64,000 nt of DNA, from assembly GCA_013180625.2 (NCBI GenBank), contig SNVD02014757.1, positions 496,001 through 560,000 of the forward strand, written 5' to 3'. Every line of letters starts with the position of its first letter. The stretch's first letter is position 1. A program made the translations under genes and the position numbers. This stretch comes from Boswellia sacra (taxonomy: Eukaryota; Streptophyta; Magnoliopsida; Sapindales; Burseraceae). A model generated the notes under the pieces. That model had not been told where the DNA came from and did not search any database. It was given only the letters and a program-made list of their open reading frames with translations. Below, piece after piece: positions 22,329 to 33,838 of the stretch.

Positions 22329-25262
22329 GATTACACTGTATACGTTGTGTCTTTCTAATTTACATTCCTCCGGCAGGTAGGCAACAGGAGAAGAAAGGGA
22401 AAAAGCTGTCTGTCGAGACCTGCACTGGAAGATCTGCAAAAGGCCGGTCATCAACAACTTTTGTCTTTGTACATGTGTACATAGTGAGATTTTATTTGCA
22501 AATTTTGTAATTTTTTCTTTTTTTTTTTCTTTTTTTTTCTATGTTCGGCATATTGTTGACATTGATGAGGGTACATCATGCTCACCCTAGAGGTTTCTTG
22601 TGTTGGAAAGGAGGATAAATTTTTTACTAGTCTGGTGGCAAATTCGGAAGGTTATATAAGAAGTTAGTTCTACTTTTTTCATCTCATTTTTCTTTTGAGA
22701 GACTGGGAAAAAAAATATTTACAGAGATTGACTGTTTTAGGCAACCATTTTGAGGAGGTTGAATACTGAAATATAATGATGACCATTCAATTTTCTGATG
22801 ACAGCTTTCAGTATGTTTCCAGTTATTTTAGATTATAGTGGAACAGAAATCGGAATCCTTAGGGAAGTTTCCCTGTATATTTGTGGAGTTGTCACTTTTG
22901 AGCTTTTTCTCTAACTAATTCTCTCAGCTTTCCCTGTTTAATTACTGATTCAAATACACAGGTATGTGACATATCTTCTTACCATTTTGGTACTAACAGA
23001 GAACTCCAATGCTTTTGTTGTTTTCTTTATCCATGACATTGACAATTTTTTGTTTCTTTGTAGGTTGTATACATAGAGCTTTCCTTTGTTTTGGTTGAAT
23101 CTCTTTATTTGTTGTCAATAAGTGAGTTAATAATTCAGATGGTTTTCATTTTTCTGTATGGAGTACATATCATCTGGAAATATTTCTGCTTAGAAAATAA
23201 TTTCCATGATGGTCTGTAGAGTTTCAATTGTCTACAGTTCCAAAACTTTAATTGGACATTTGCCCTTTTCTTTTGGTTTGTTGGTGTTTTCAGCATCTAT
23301 TTTATCAAAAAGATATAATTTTGGCCTTTAAAGTGGACAGTGGAATTGCTGTCTTACCTATTGCCTCATTGAGCTGATCCAACAGATCTTGGATATGGAG
23401 GTATACAAGCTCTTGCAACCTATACTTCCCGGGGCTGTACAAATATTTAAGTGGTAAAGCTATGTTCTCTCTTATCTTTGTTCTCATTGTGGCAATTCTT
23501 GGGAGATTATGATGCCAATTTCTCTCGAGGAAAAATTTGAGGTATTTCTTGTAACTGTAATTTTATGCTTTAAAATTTAAAGTTTGTGTACTGTTGTTGG
23601 TCATAGTTTGAGCTTTTCGGGTTGATGGTGTTTCAATATGGTATTGGACTCAGGTTGATCTAAGGGGCATTCTGTTTGAATTTATCAATTCAGTTATCTG
23701 ATTATAGCATAGAGCAAGTTGATCCTATGTTTCAATCTGCATAAGTAGTTATTTAAATTCAACCATGCAAGGGGGAGGGTGTGTTATTTCTCCCTGTTAG
23801 CTTAAGTTTTAGAATTGAGGTGTTTCACACAGGCAGGAGGTGGCATTGCATACTATGCGTTGTTTCAGATTTTGGGTGTAAAATATGCAGATAAGCAACA
23901 ATGTGCCTATAGAAAAGTTTTCTATAGATTGATCATTGAGTTCCCTACTAGTGAAGACCTGGATTTTACCATTTTAAAAAAGTTGTCTGTATGATCCTTG
24001 AGTTCCTATAAAAGAAATATATGTTTACCTTTGTACCGTGTTGTGAAGGACCTCACACTGGCTGGTTAGTGACCTGACACTATGCTTTGAAAAGTTGGTT
24101 TCACCTGGAAAAGGGTGACGTATCACCTTTTTCGGACCTCCATGCTGTGACTTAACATGCATAGTACAAATATACACAAAAGCACTCCGTTTGATAATGT
24201 GAACAATCTTGAAACTACTGAGTTTACTTGTGTCTGTGGGTGGTAGCGTTATGATCATCACCTCACTGAATTTTTATGTGTTGACAGATTATAATTTTCT
24301 TGCAATTTATGTAAGTAATAAGAAGTAGAACTCTGATTGTGAGAACTTGCTGCTGATCATTTTCTTGTTCTTGTGGGTGTAGATCTCACACTTGTAATCT
24401 CTAGCCAACCAAGAAAAGCTGCCATTTCTTTGTGATGGTCTTAACAGTATGCACCAAGGGGATGAAGCAAAATGATTTGTATTAGATTTGATACAATACA
24501 GCAGAATCTTAGTTGTAAGTGAGAGAAAGGGTTCACTGACCTGGTAGGAGTATTAGGCAGCTGCAAGCATTGATGAATATTCGCCTGCAAATTGCAATTG
24601 TTTCTCTTTCTTTCTTCCCCCCATGTATATGTTGATTATACTTGTAAAATAGGAGTAAGAACAAGAACACAAAACAAGATGAGATGCTGAGCTTCTTGTG
24701 GCATTTGTTATCTCCAAAAGTCGAAAAGATTATCACTGTTGAATTGTTATTATTTATTATAATATAACTAGACCTTTTGTTGTTACCTCACCTGTTCCAC
24801 TTTTATTTTGGCTTTAACAAAACTGTTTCGGATCCTTTTTTTAATTTTTATTTTTTTGTTTGAATGGATTTGAATGATGGGAAACTTTTAGAAAATTGTT
24901 GGCTGTAAATATTGAATTTTTGGCTGAATTAAAATGATCATATATGAAGCTCATCATATTGGCTACACCATGCCAGGATGATGGTTAATAAACTTTGGTG
25001 GTTTTCTACGTGAAAAGAATTATAGTGGACTTCCAAATTGACTGTAAAGCAGCAAAATAAAGACCCGTTTCCGGGAAGCCTCTTTTAAGTAATAAGATTT
25101 AGATATGGCAAGGGAAATTTGGAAGACATTTAGGAATGTTACCAATTGAAAATTGACAGATAAAAGAGTCCATATACCATGCATAACAAATAGGCTCTTG
25201 AAAAAATTTTGATAATTATATTCGATGTAATTGAGCACGATGAATAGGATATTGGTTGATCG
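22329..25262. other. Intergenic region between convergent CW and PPR genes
   Basis: Both genes end facing this 2.9 kb stretch, so it should hold their 3' UTRs. Sequence from 22369 to about 22560 is the probable 3' UTR of the CW gene, ending in long T-rich runs (22507-22542). The remainder is T-rich with no frame resembling a protein. No RNA gene recognised. Confidence 0.55.
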
Positions 25263-27146
25263 TCACCAAAAATCCCCGCAAGTGCAGGACCCATTATTAA
25301 AATGATGGAATCGGTTTACATCTCTTACAACAAAATCCCTATCCACAATCGCACTAATCAGCTTGAAAGCCTCATGACAATCTCTACACATTCTCAAGTT
25401 CTTCATTATTCTAATGGTAATTCCCTCTGGTATGCTCAGTAACCCAAAAGCTAAGGCCAATCTCTCACTGTGCAGTCCCACTATTTCCTCTTTGGCCTCC
25501 TCCTCCACATCAACACACACCAATCCCTTAATTCCTGCCACATACCCCCTTTCCTTCATTTTCCCCTCCAGTTCTCTCAATAAACTCAGAACCTCACTTC
25601 CTCTAGCGCACAAGGCATTTCCAGCATAAAACACATAGGTTCTATCCTTTACCTCAACCCAACTGCAGCCAGGTTCTTTGTAAACTCCACTGTACTTCAT
25701 TTTGGAGCGAAGACTGTAAACATTTTCCCATTCCCCAGCCAATGCATAAGTGTTTGACAATGTAACATATGCCCCTGCTACTTGTTGATTGGATTCTATA
25801 AGCTTCTTACCAGCTTCGACAGCAATATCCACCCTTCCATGAAGCCTACTAGCTGAAAGAAGTGTGCCCCACAAGAGAGCCCCTGCATTAGGATCGACCT
25901 GGATCGATACCGCTAACTGGTGGGCCTCATCAAGACGGCCAGTTCTGCCAAGCATATCAACAACACATGTATAGTGCTTTGCATCAGGCATGATTCCATA
26001 TTTCATATACATAGAATATAAGTGTTCGAGGCCTTCATCCACAAGTCCTGAATGGCTACAAGCATGTAAGACTCCAACAAAGGTGACATCATTAGGTTTT
26101 ATTCCTCTTTCAATCATCTCATTGAAGAGCTTAAGTGATAATCTCCCAAGTCCATATTTAGCAGCACTTACAATCATTGAAGTGTAGGGAATTACAGAAG
26201 GATTTGATACTGTCTGAAATATTTTATTAGAATATGTAATAAATCCACATTTAGCATACATGTCAACAAGTGCACTTGCAACTACATCATTCGAATCATG
26301 CCCGTAACGAATCACTGCCCCATGGGTCACCTTCCCAGAAGCTAGCCTACCTAAACTAGCACAAGCATTAATCACACTAGCCAACATAAACTGATTTGGA
26401 CGATCTCTTAGCAAATAATTGAATTCTCTGAACAATTTTAGTGCTTCATGGCCTTGAGCATTCTGTGCATAAGCTACGATCATCGAAGTCCAAGAAACAA
26501 CATTCCTACAACCCATCCTATCAAAAACCCGCCTAGCTCCATCTACGTCATTGCATTTCCCATACATGTCAATAAGTGAAGAGCAAACTACAACGTTATA
26601 TTGAAACCCGGAAACTTCAACATGGGCATGAATCTTTTTGCCTGTTACAAGGTTTGCAAGCATCGAACACCCATTAATGACAGTTGCAAAGGTAAACTCA
26701 TTAGGCAAAACCGGGCTTCCAAGCATTTCCTGGAAAAGCAGCAGACTAATTTGGGGTTGACCCATGTTGATATAACCAGCCATGAGTGAAGTATATGACA
26801 CAACGTTTGGTTCAAGCATTTCGTTGAACAGCTGATGTGCGCTCTGGGTCTCTTGAAGTCGTACAAAGCAGTTTATGAGATGATTCGTGGTGAAGGTGTC
26901 ATTTAAAAAACCAGATTTGAAAATATGTGAATGTGTTGAGGTTAAAGAAATTAAATCATTACAAGTTCGAAGCCGTTGAATCAAATAAAGTTTGGTGCGA
27001 AAATAGGACGTTTTATTTTGGCGGGAATGGCATATGGCGGGAAGGGCGGAAAGAAGATTTTGATTCAACAACTTTTTCATCACATACGACAAAGACGGCC
27101 CTGTAGATTTAATTGTCAAGTCATGTGCTCTTAAGATGACGCTCAA
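25263..27146 (-). CDS. PPR protein, PLS class with E and DYW domains (REME2-like organelle RNA editing factor)
   Basis: An intronless 627-codon gene, as is usual for the family. It has about ten PPR repeats between residues 75 and 430, with repeated cores such as NVVSYTSLMAGYINMG, SSLIDMYGKCNDVDGARRVF, NVVSWTSMIVAYAQN and SALVDMYAKCG. E/E+ segments follow (LLWGTLLSASRLHGRVDIA; EPGCSWVEVKDRTYVF). The DYW cytidine-deaminase-like domain has the zinc ligands HSE at 559-561 and CRDCH at 587-591. The terminal tripeptide is DFW instead of DYW. Such proteins bind organelle transcripts and specify C-to-U editing sites. The first ATG gives a 22-residue extension before a second Met (MKKLLNQNLLS); either could start a basic targeting peptide. 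From memory it best fits Arabidopsis At4g15720 (REME2, mitochondrial editing), supported by the CW gene next door. Confidence 0.95.
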   Translation of the reverse strand: MSVILRAHDLTIKSTGPSLSYVMKKLLNQNLLSALPAICHSRQNKTSYFRTKLYLIQRLRTCNDLISLTSTHSHIFKSGFLNDTFTTNHLINCFVRLQETQSAHQLFNEMLEPNVVSYTSLMAGYINMGQPQISLLLFQEMLGSPVLPNEFTFATVINGCSMLANLVTGKKIHAHVEVSGFQYNVVVCSSLIDMYGKCNDVDGARRVFDRMGCRNVVSWTSMIVAYAQNAQGHEALKLFREFNYLLRDRPNQFMLASVINACASLGRLASGKVTHGAVIRYGHDSNDVVASALVDMYAKCGFITYSNKIFQTVSNPSVIPYTSMIVSAAKYGLGRLSLKLFNEMIERGIKPNDVTFVGVLHACSHSGLVDEGLEHLYSMYMKYGIMPDAKHYTCVVDMLGRTGRLDEAHQLAVSIQVDPNAGALLWGTLLSASRLHGRVDIAVEAGKKLIESNQQVAGAYVTLSNTYALAGEWENVYSLRSKMKYSGVYKEPGCSWVEVKDRTYVFYAGNALCARGSEVLSLLRELEGKMKERGYVAGIKGLVCVDVEEEAKEEIVGLHSERLALAFGLLSIPEGITIRIMKNLRMCRDCHEAFKLISAIVDRDFVVRDVNRFHHFNNGSCTCGDFW

Positions 27147-28982
27147 GCGTCAAGCCCAGGGGAAATTCTCATTAGGCTGGGCTTGGCCCATTGGCCCTCA
27201 TCGTGATGGTAAGCCCACAACATGAGAGACATGGAAGCCATTTGACTTTTGAGGGCTGTTTACACTACACCCATCCAGATGCACTTCAAGTCAAGAGATC
27301 ATGTGCTACAGTGCTAGTCATGTCATGCAACTAACCATCAAATTACTTTTCTTCTATCAATTATTTAGTATTTTTTTAAACTATTACATTTTTTTTGTGT
27401 GAAATTATTTACTTAAACAAAAAAAATTGAATAGGTACTCATATCTAATCTCAGCTATTCATAAATCCTAAATTTTGTTTTGGAATTATGGGAGGTTTGG
27501 AGACTCAAAAGTTTTTGTTTAAATTAACAGGGCTATAACTTAACTGCGTGGTGAAGACAGCAAAATTTTTCAGATAATGGTCATCCACATTTCCAATATT
27601 ATGGTTGAAAAGATACTAGTGGGTAGTGGCTCATAAAGTGGCTCTTCAATCTGTGGTCCAGTAGCACTTTTCAGTTTTGATCTTTAATTAAGACTCAAAT
27701 TAGTGATATGGTCCTGATTAAAAAGCTTAAGAGCCCAAGTTACAGGCTCATAGGATCTTAATTCGTACAAGAATTAATTACCAGAGAGGGGCTTTCAATT
27801 AATAATATGGGAGAGTTGGGAGGGGTGGACACATGCATGATGACAAACAACACTAGATTTGGTCTGCACAAATGGAGACATAGTTGGAGAATGGCCCCTA
27901 CTAGTACCACTACCACTCACAAAGTCTGCCATCAGAGACAACTTAAAATGTAGCAGTTGCACTTACTAGATTCCAAGCCCTCGTGGCCTGTACAAACAAA
28001 TAAACTGACAAATAAAATGACAAATCTCATGTCTACATGCATACTGATACAAGATATTATATGTTTGAACAAGTATGTAGATGAATAATAGCAAGTATCG
28101 TAAGAATGTTCTGTCTTGAATGCATGTTGTATGCTTCATAATGGCCAAAGTAACAAACAGATCTGCACACTACACAATAATTCTTGCAGTCCCTTACATG
28201 AACTATTCTAACAAAGAACAAGAGGTTTGGTCCCCTTTTGGGCTAAAAGATTTGAGGAGATCGGAACAAAGGTAGAGATAAAGTCTAGGAAGAGCATGTG
28301 AATTAGTAGTCATTCTAATCAGAAGAAAATCTGATGAGATTTTTGCTGCCTGCTTCCCACAAATGTAAATTTAATTGTGTACTTAACTTTCTGGTTTGTT
28401 TGCCCTATAATGGTAATCCTTATCAGCATTTAGCAAAGTAGTTTCTAAGGCATGTATCAATTTAGATGAAAGGTAATCAAAGCATGCTTCATGCTTGTAT
28501 GCGGCTGCAGACCAAAGGGGATGTATGCAGGGTATGGAAAAGTCGACACTTCTGCAAATCAACTCTGACTGCAGGCTGGACTAGTGATAATAGAAACTGA
28601 ATATTAGACATATTTTAAAAGTGATGCCTAACAGGAGTTGGCTGAAAATTGATAAAAGCCTAACGGAAGTTGGCTAAAAATAGATAAAAGAAAAAGCTCT
28701 CTACCAACAGTTCATTTTTTGTGACATACTTGAAAGAGGGAAAGAAGAGAAAAAATTTGCTATTTCTAAGCACTAAAATTTTTGTGTCTTTTGACTGATC
28801 ATGTGGTATCACCTGTGGTCCAACTCCATTATTTCCATGAGTCACCATGTATTTATTGTATTTACACATATCAAGTTTACTTTGTGTGACTTAAATTACG
28901 AAGAGCAAACATTGTATGGGCCCCTACAGTCCACAGACATTGCAACAAAGTGTATAGCAATTTAACTTTCTCCTTCTCCCTC
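27147..28982. other. Intergenic, shared 5' region of PPR and dioxygenase genes
   Basis: The two genes diverge from this 1.8 kb stretch, so it should hold both promoters. No TATA box is convincing on the PPR side. No transposon ends, tRNA or extra gene were recognised. Confidence 0.5.
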
Positions 28983-28990
28983 TATAAATA
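28983..28990 (+). promoter_or_regulatory. TATA box of the dioxygenase gene
   Basis: TATAAATA sits 78 bases before the ATG, preceded by a CT-rich tract (CTTTCTCCTTCTCCCTC). It predicts a start near 29015 and a short leader of about 50 bases, typical of an inducible plant metabolic gene. Confidence 0.75.
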
Positions 28991-29067
28991 CATACTTGTG
29001 CAAGAGTAGAGCTCCCAAGCAAAGCTTCTAGTTTTCAGTTAATTTATTACTTCAAAACTCTGCTTCA

Positions 29068-30377
29068 ATGGCTCCAGTACCAATGTCTCCAGTCAAGGTC
29101 GGCCATATTGACGATGTCCAGGAACTGAGAAAGGCCAAACCAACCACAATTCCAGAAAGATTTGTTAGGGATGTAAGTGAAAGGCCAAAATTGGCCACAG
29201 CTCTGTCATCATGTAGTGGCATTCCTATTATCAACTTCTCCAAGCTCATGAAAGGCAACCCAGATGAATTTCATCGTGAAATCTTAAACCTCACAACGGC
29301 TTGTGAGGAGTGGGGATTTTTTCAGGTAAACATATTCAAATGTTCATGTTGAAGTGCTTGTTGTTTATGAAACTAATCTTCAGTTGCACAATCAGGTGAT
29401 TAACCATGTAATTGATCTAAGCATACTTGAGAGCATAGAGAAGGTGGCCAAAGATTTCTTCATGCTGCCTATAGAGGAGAAACAGAAATATCCAATGGCA
29501 CCAGGGACAGTTCAGGGATACGGACAAGCTTTTGTGTTCTCAGAGAACCAAAAATTAGATTGGTGCAACATGTTTGCTCTTGGGATTGAGCCTCAATTTA
29601 TAAGAAACCCAAAACTATGGCCCGCCAAGCCAGCTGAGTTCAGGTAATTATGCTGATACCATATCTTTAATTCATAACATGCCATCTTTTGGCTTACCAA
29701 ATGTCATTTCTTCTCTTGCAGTGAAACTCTAGAGACCTATTCAAGAGAAGTGAGGAAACTTTGCCAGAACCTGCTGAAATATATAGCAATGAGCCTAGGT
29801 TTGAAAGGCAATGTTTTTGAAGAAATGTTTGGAGTGGCTGTGCAAGCTGTGAGGATGAATTACTATCCACCATGTTCAAGACCTGACCTTGTTTTGGGTC
29901 TTAGCCCACATTCAGATGGAAGTGCCCTCACAGTGTTGCAACAGGGAAAGGGCAGCTCAGTGGGACTTCAAATTCTTAAGAATAACACATGGGTCCCTGT
30001 TGAGCCTATTCCTAATGCACTTGTGATAAACATTGGTGACACTATAGAAGTAACCAACACAAATTCAATCTTTTACTTCTCTTTTGACTAATTAAACACT
30101 TTTGATTATAACTAATTTATCATTTTTGTTGCAGGTTCTAACAAATGGAAAATACAGAAGTGTGGAGCACAGGGCAGTGACACACAAGGAAAAAGATCGT
30201 CTCTCAATTGTCACATTCTATGCTCCTACTTACGAAATAGAGCTTGCCCCAATGCCTGAATTGTTGGATGAGAACAACCCATGCAAGTATAGAAGATATA
30301 ATCATGGAGAGTATAGCAAACACTATGTAAGCAACAGGTTGCAAGGTAAGAAAACCCTGGATTTTGCAAAGATTTAA
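29068..30377 (+). CDS. 2-oxoglutarate/Fe(II)-dependent dioxygenase, SRG1 / codeine O-demethylase-like
   Basis: Four exons: 29068-29325, 29396-29643, 29722-30049 and 30135-30377, giving 358 residues, normal for the family. The N-terminal DIOX_N part has IPIINFSKL and ACEEWGFFQVINH. The catalytic jelly roll has NYYPPCSRPDLVLGLSPHSD. Iron ligands are H232, D234 and H290 (SVEHRAV), and the 2-oxoglutarate anchor is R300/S302 (DRLSIVTF). All catalytic residues are present, so the enzyme should be active. The sequence style (ERFVRD near the start, GYGQAFVFSENQKLDW, HGEYSKHYVSNRLQGKK) fits the DOXC group named after SRG1 and protopine/codeine O-demethylases. Substrate cannot be read from sequence; O-demethylation or hydroxylation of a specialised metabolite is the usual role. 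Confidence 0.94.
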
Positions 30378-30749
30378 ATCCAGAATTCTACTTAACAAGG
30401 CTCCCCTTTGTCCCCGGGGTTGGACTCTCATGATTAGACTTCTCTATATAATGAAAAAAAGTAGTATTATTAAAGTTTCGGTACTCCAAAGTGTTTTGAA
30501 TAAAATAATGACCAAATTACAAGTTGCATGGTATTTGTAACAAACTGCTGTGAGTCTTTGATGGACAACACTGTTCAGGAAACATGTATAAATCAGATTA
30601 GGTGGAGCCCGTTAATAATGGTTGCTTGTGGGTCTTGTGTTCCTAAACGTATCTTGTCAAATTGTGTGTTTGGGAACTGGGAGGGCTTTGATCAGTACCA
30701 TATGTAAGCAGGGAAGCAATCAAGAATCAAACACAAGGAAATGGTCACT
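30378..30749. other. 3' flank of the dioxygenase gene
   Basis: The probable 3' UTR extends to around 30510, where AATAAAATAATG (about 30500) is a possible polyadenylation signal. Nothing else recognised. Confidence 0.45.
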
Positions 30750-31300
30750 TCTTTTTTTTTTTAACAGGAAACTACAGATTTATAAAACTATAAGAAACAA
30801 GTTATTACAAGTACGAACTGGACCTTGTTCATTAGAAACAATAGAAATAAATAGCCCTCTGCCTTAACCTACGAAAAAACAATAACTATATAGCTAATCC
30901 ACCAAGACCCCCTCACAATTATGATAAATAGAGAAGAATGATAAGTATTAGAATTCCTTTGAGATTGATGCTTATAGAACAGCAAAAAGATAAATTTTAT
31001 CCAATAACTCTGCATAGTTATCCTCTGTATCTTCCTTGAAAATTCTTTTGTTTCTTGCTTTCCTTCTAACCCCAAAAAATAGTAGCAACTGCAAAATTCC
31101 ACAAAATTTTTACCAATTTTCTTCTCTTACCAATGAACAATTTATCCATGAAAACACAATTGCAATTACCTGGTATAGCCCACAAAACTTGAACTCTTTG
31201 ACAATTCTATGCCAAAGCTTTGTAGCAACTTGGCAATGCAGAAATAGGTGATTAGGATTCTCTTCATTTTTTCTCTGCACATCACACACCAAGATGGAGA
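30750..31300 (-). pseudogene. LINE retrotransposon 3'-end remnant (RT zinc-binding region)
   Basis: On the minus strand near 31290-31170 the text CDVQRKNEENPNHLFLHCQVATKLWHRIV matches the zf-RVT region found at the C-terminus of plant LINE reverse transcriptases (pattern E.P.HLFLHC..A..LW). Downstream coding text is broken by stops. A run of about ten T at 30751-30761 on the plus strand would be the LINE poly(A) tail. Only the 3' end is present, as in typical 5'-truncated copies. Confidence 0.72.
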
Positions 31301-33400
31301 GGCACAGGGAGAGGGATTCCTTTTTTGAATCAAATCTGCTGTATTAGCTTTTCCTTGAAATGGTCGCTTTTTACTGTTTTCTGTATCAGATTGTTTATGA
31401 GGAGAGAGAACCATGCAATCATGTGGGGAGCCACAGAACAGTACAAACACCATATGTCCAGATTCCAAATGAATCAAACAAAAAATGGACAAGATTATCG
31501 GTCTTCCTTTGTTTAAGGGAAAGAGAGCTTTTTCTCAGAAAAAGAGCCTATAAATTATTCATGCATGTTTGTTCAATTGTACATATTATTGGTTTGAGGG
31601 GAGCACTAACCAAGCAAGTTGTGATTGATGATTCTAAGCTGAATTGCTAGTGTAATCCTAACAAGAAGAAGAGCACAAAGCTGAGCCCAAGCATATGTGT
31701 ATTGGAAACATGGCAAAGATCAACCACAAAGTTTCACATATAAATAAAAAGATAATAATAATAACAATAATTTGCCATTGCTGGCTTCAACAAGTTCATA
31801 AACAGATTAGCAAATGAAATGATGACGAAATCAATTAAGTGGAATTCTTTTCAAAAGAATACGGTATAGATTTTCTCTTAAGCCTATAAAAAGAGCTTTG
31901 TTAGAGTTACGATAATGTCCTTAGTGGAAGTAAATCTAACCTAAGTGGAAGGAACAAACTAAATAAATAAATAATTAATCATCAACATGGAAAAGTTGAA
32001 TAGCTGAGAACAGAATGACGATGCAATATCACCTTAGTGGAACGAAAGTGAAAAAAATTAACCGTCCACATAAAAAACGACGCAGCTTTGAGTTATTTTG
32101 AATGAATCTCACTACCATTAATCACCCTCCCCTTCAGAAAAAATTTCAGCGCCCATTGTTTTTTCCAAACCATATATGTTTCAGATTTCAGAAAAGGTAT
32201 AGTAAAGAAGAAAAAAAATCAAAAAGGTGAATGGAAATTATGTTAGGTCAAATCTTACATCACTAACAAATAAATTTCTAGATTAGTTTACTACGAAAAC
32301 ATATTTTTCTGAAAGATGGCTGCGTGAAAAGTTCAAAATCAAATCCATGAAGGTGGATGTATGCATGAAACCCGAAACTGATGGAGTGTTATGTCTATCA
32401 AACTTTTCTGATTCATTTCTTGGTTCTGAGCGACTGGGGAGTCCTCCAAACCTGTCCTGTCCCATGAGATGAGAAGTCTTGTCTTAGTGGCAGAGCCTAT
32501 AAATTCACCTCAAACGTTATAAAATAGTGTACGTCTGAAAGAGTGTTTGACGATTACAAGTGCAGAGGAGTAACGTAGTTGAAAACTGTCATCGAACTAT
32601 GAACCACAGAGAGCAGAATTTGTCATGCACCAATGCTTATAGCTCCAATTACGTACATAAAATTTAGAGGTTATGTATGAGAGAGTCAAAAAGTTTGGTG
32701 GTTGACCAGTGTCTTAGGTTTTGGGCATCGTGGAGGAGAAAATCTTATATAAATCCATTTTATAGACATCCCTCCAACTGCAATTGTGAGGTGTGTACAT
32801 TACACGCACATTGATGTGGGCTATGTGGCACCCTACAATTGTGTTGGAAAAAAAAATTAAATTTGGTGATACTTTCTTGAATAGAATAATATGTTTTCAG
32901 TAGTAGAATTTGTGTACCGAAAATAATGAAAGAAGTTGGTGTGTTTTAAGGCATGTTATAAATGTCACTTTCCTTAAAAGACATTATTTGCTCCCAACGA
33001 TTCTATTATGCACTTGAGTTTGCAAATATACTTCTAATATACAACAAAGCACTAGTTGTTTACTTGCTTTGTGTATTAACGAAAATAGACCACAATACTC
33101 TTGATTTGTACAAGCCTACCAAGAATTAGCTAGCGTTCTATTTCTGCAGATAAACAGAGCACTTGATTTGATGCAAAAAATCAATGAAACTTTTATGCAA
33201 GAAAGTGTTCGGAAAATAGAGTACCACTTCATTTCCGAAGTATATGTCTATTTCAATTTAATAATATCTCTTTTAATACATTCAATTCTTTCAAAGATTT
33301 AATATCTCTTCCAATATTTCAAAGGTCAAATACATAAATATATGTCTTTCAAGCTTAATTTTGAAAATTGTTTTGACAACAATTAGAGAGATATACCTAC
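31301..33400. other. Intergenic, no gene recognised
   Basis: AT-rich sequence between the LINE remnant and the CULLIN1 neighbourhood. Several short open frames are present, but none has recognisable motifs or codon character. Confidence 0.5.
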
Positions 33401-33493
33401 AGCGGATGTAGAAAAGTTTTTCTCTCGGTGAGTAAATTAAATATACGTACGTGAGTTTTAAGTGATCATGAAAAAAGGGGGACCAATAATCCC

Positions 33494-33838
33494 ATGAACA
33501 CTATCTTCAATTTATATTGGCTTTGGAGCATCGGGTGCAGGGGGGCTAGAAATCTTGAAGCGATGTTTAAAGAGAAGAAAACAAAACCACAACAGGGCTT
33601 GACTTATGACTTTGACAACCCACTAAGTGAGAACCGAAAGATTACGCAAGTGCATCCTGCTCCTACCTTGCCATTATTATCAGTAAATGTGGGAACAGCA
33701 CCAACTTCGTCCAAACTATCTTGTCCAAAGAACTCTTCATTTGAGGAAAATGATCTCAGCGAAATGGTCCCAAACTCCCCAGCTTTGCTAACTTTACAAA
33801 GTTGTAGGTGCAATATAATAATAAAAATAATAAAATGA
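33494..33838 (+). other. Unassigned 114-codon ORF
   Basis: The frame reads LEAMFKEKKTKPQQGLTYDF in its middle part and is hydrophilic, Pro- and Ser-rich, with no domain I recognise. A good acceptor-like GGGTGCAG lies at 33533-33540, so it could be a coding exon of a small gene rather than starting at its first ATG. No TATA box or partner exon was found. It may be a gene remnant or chance. Confidence 0.2.
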
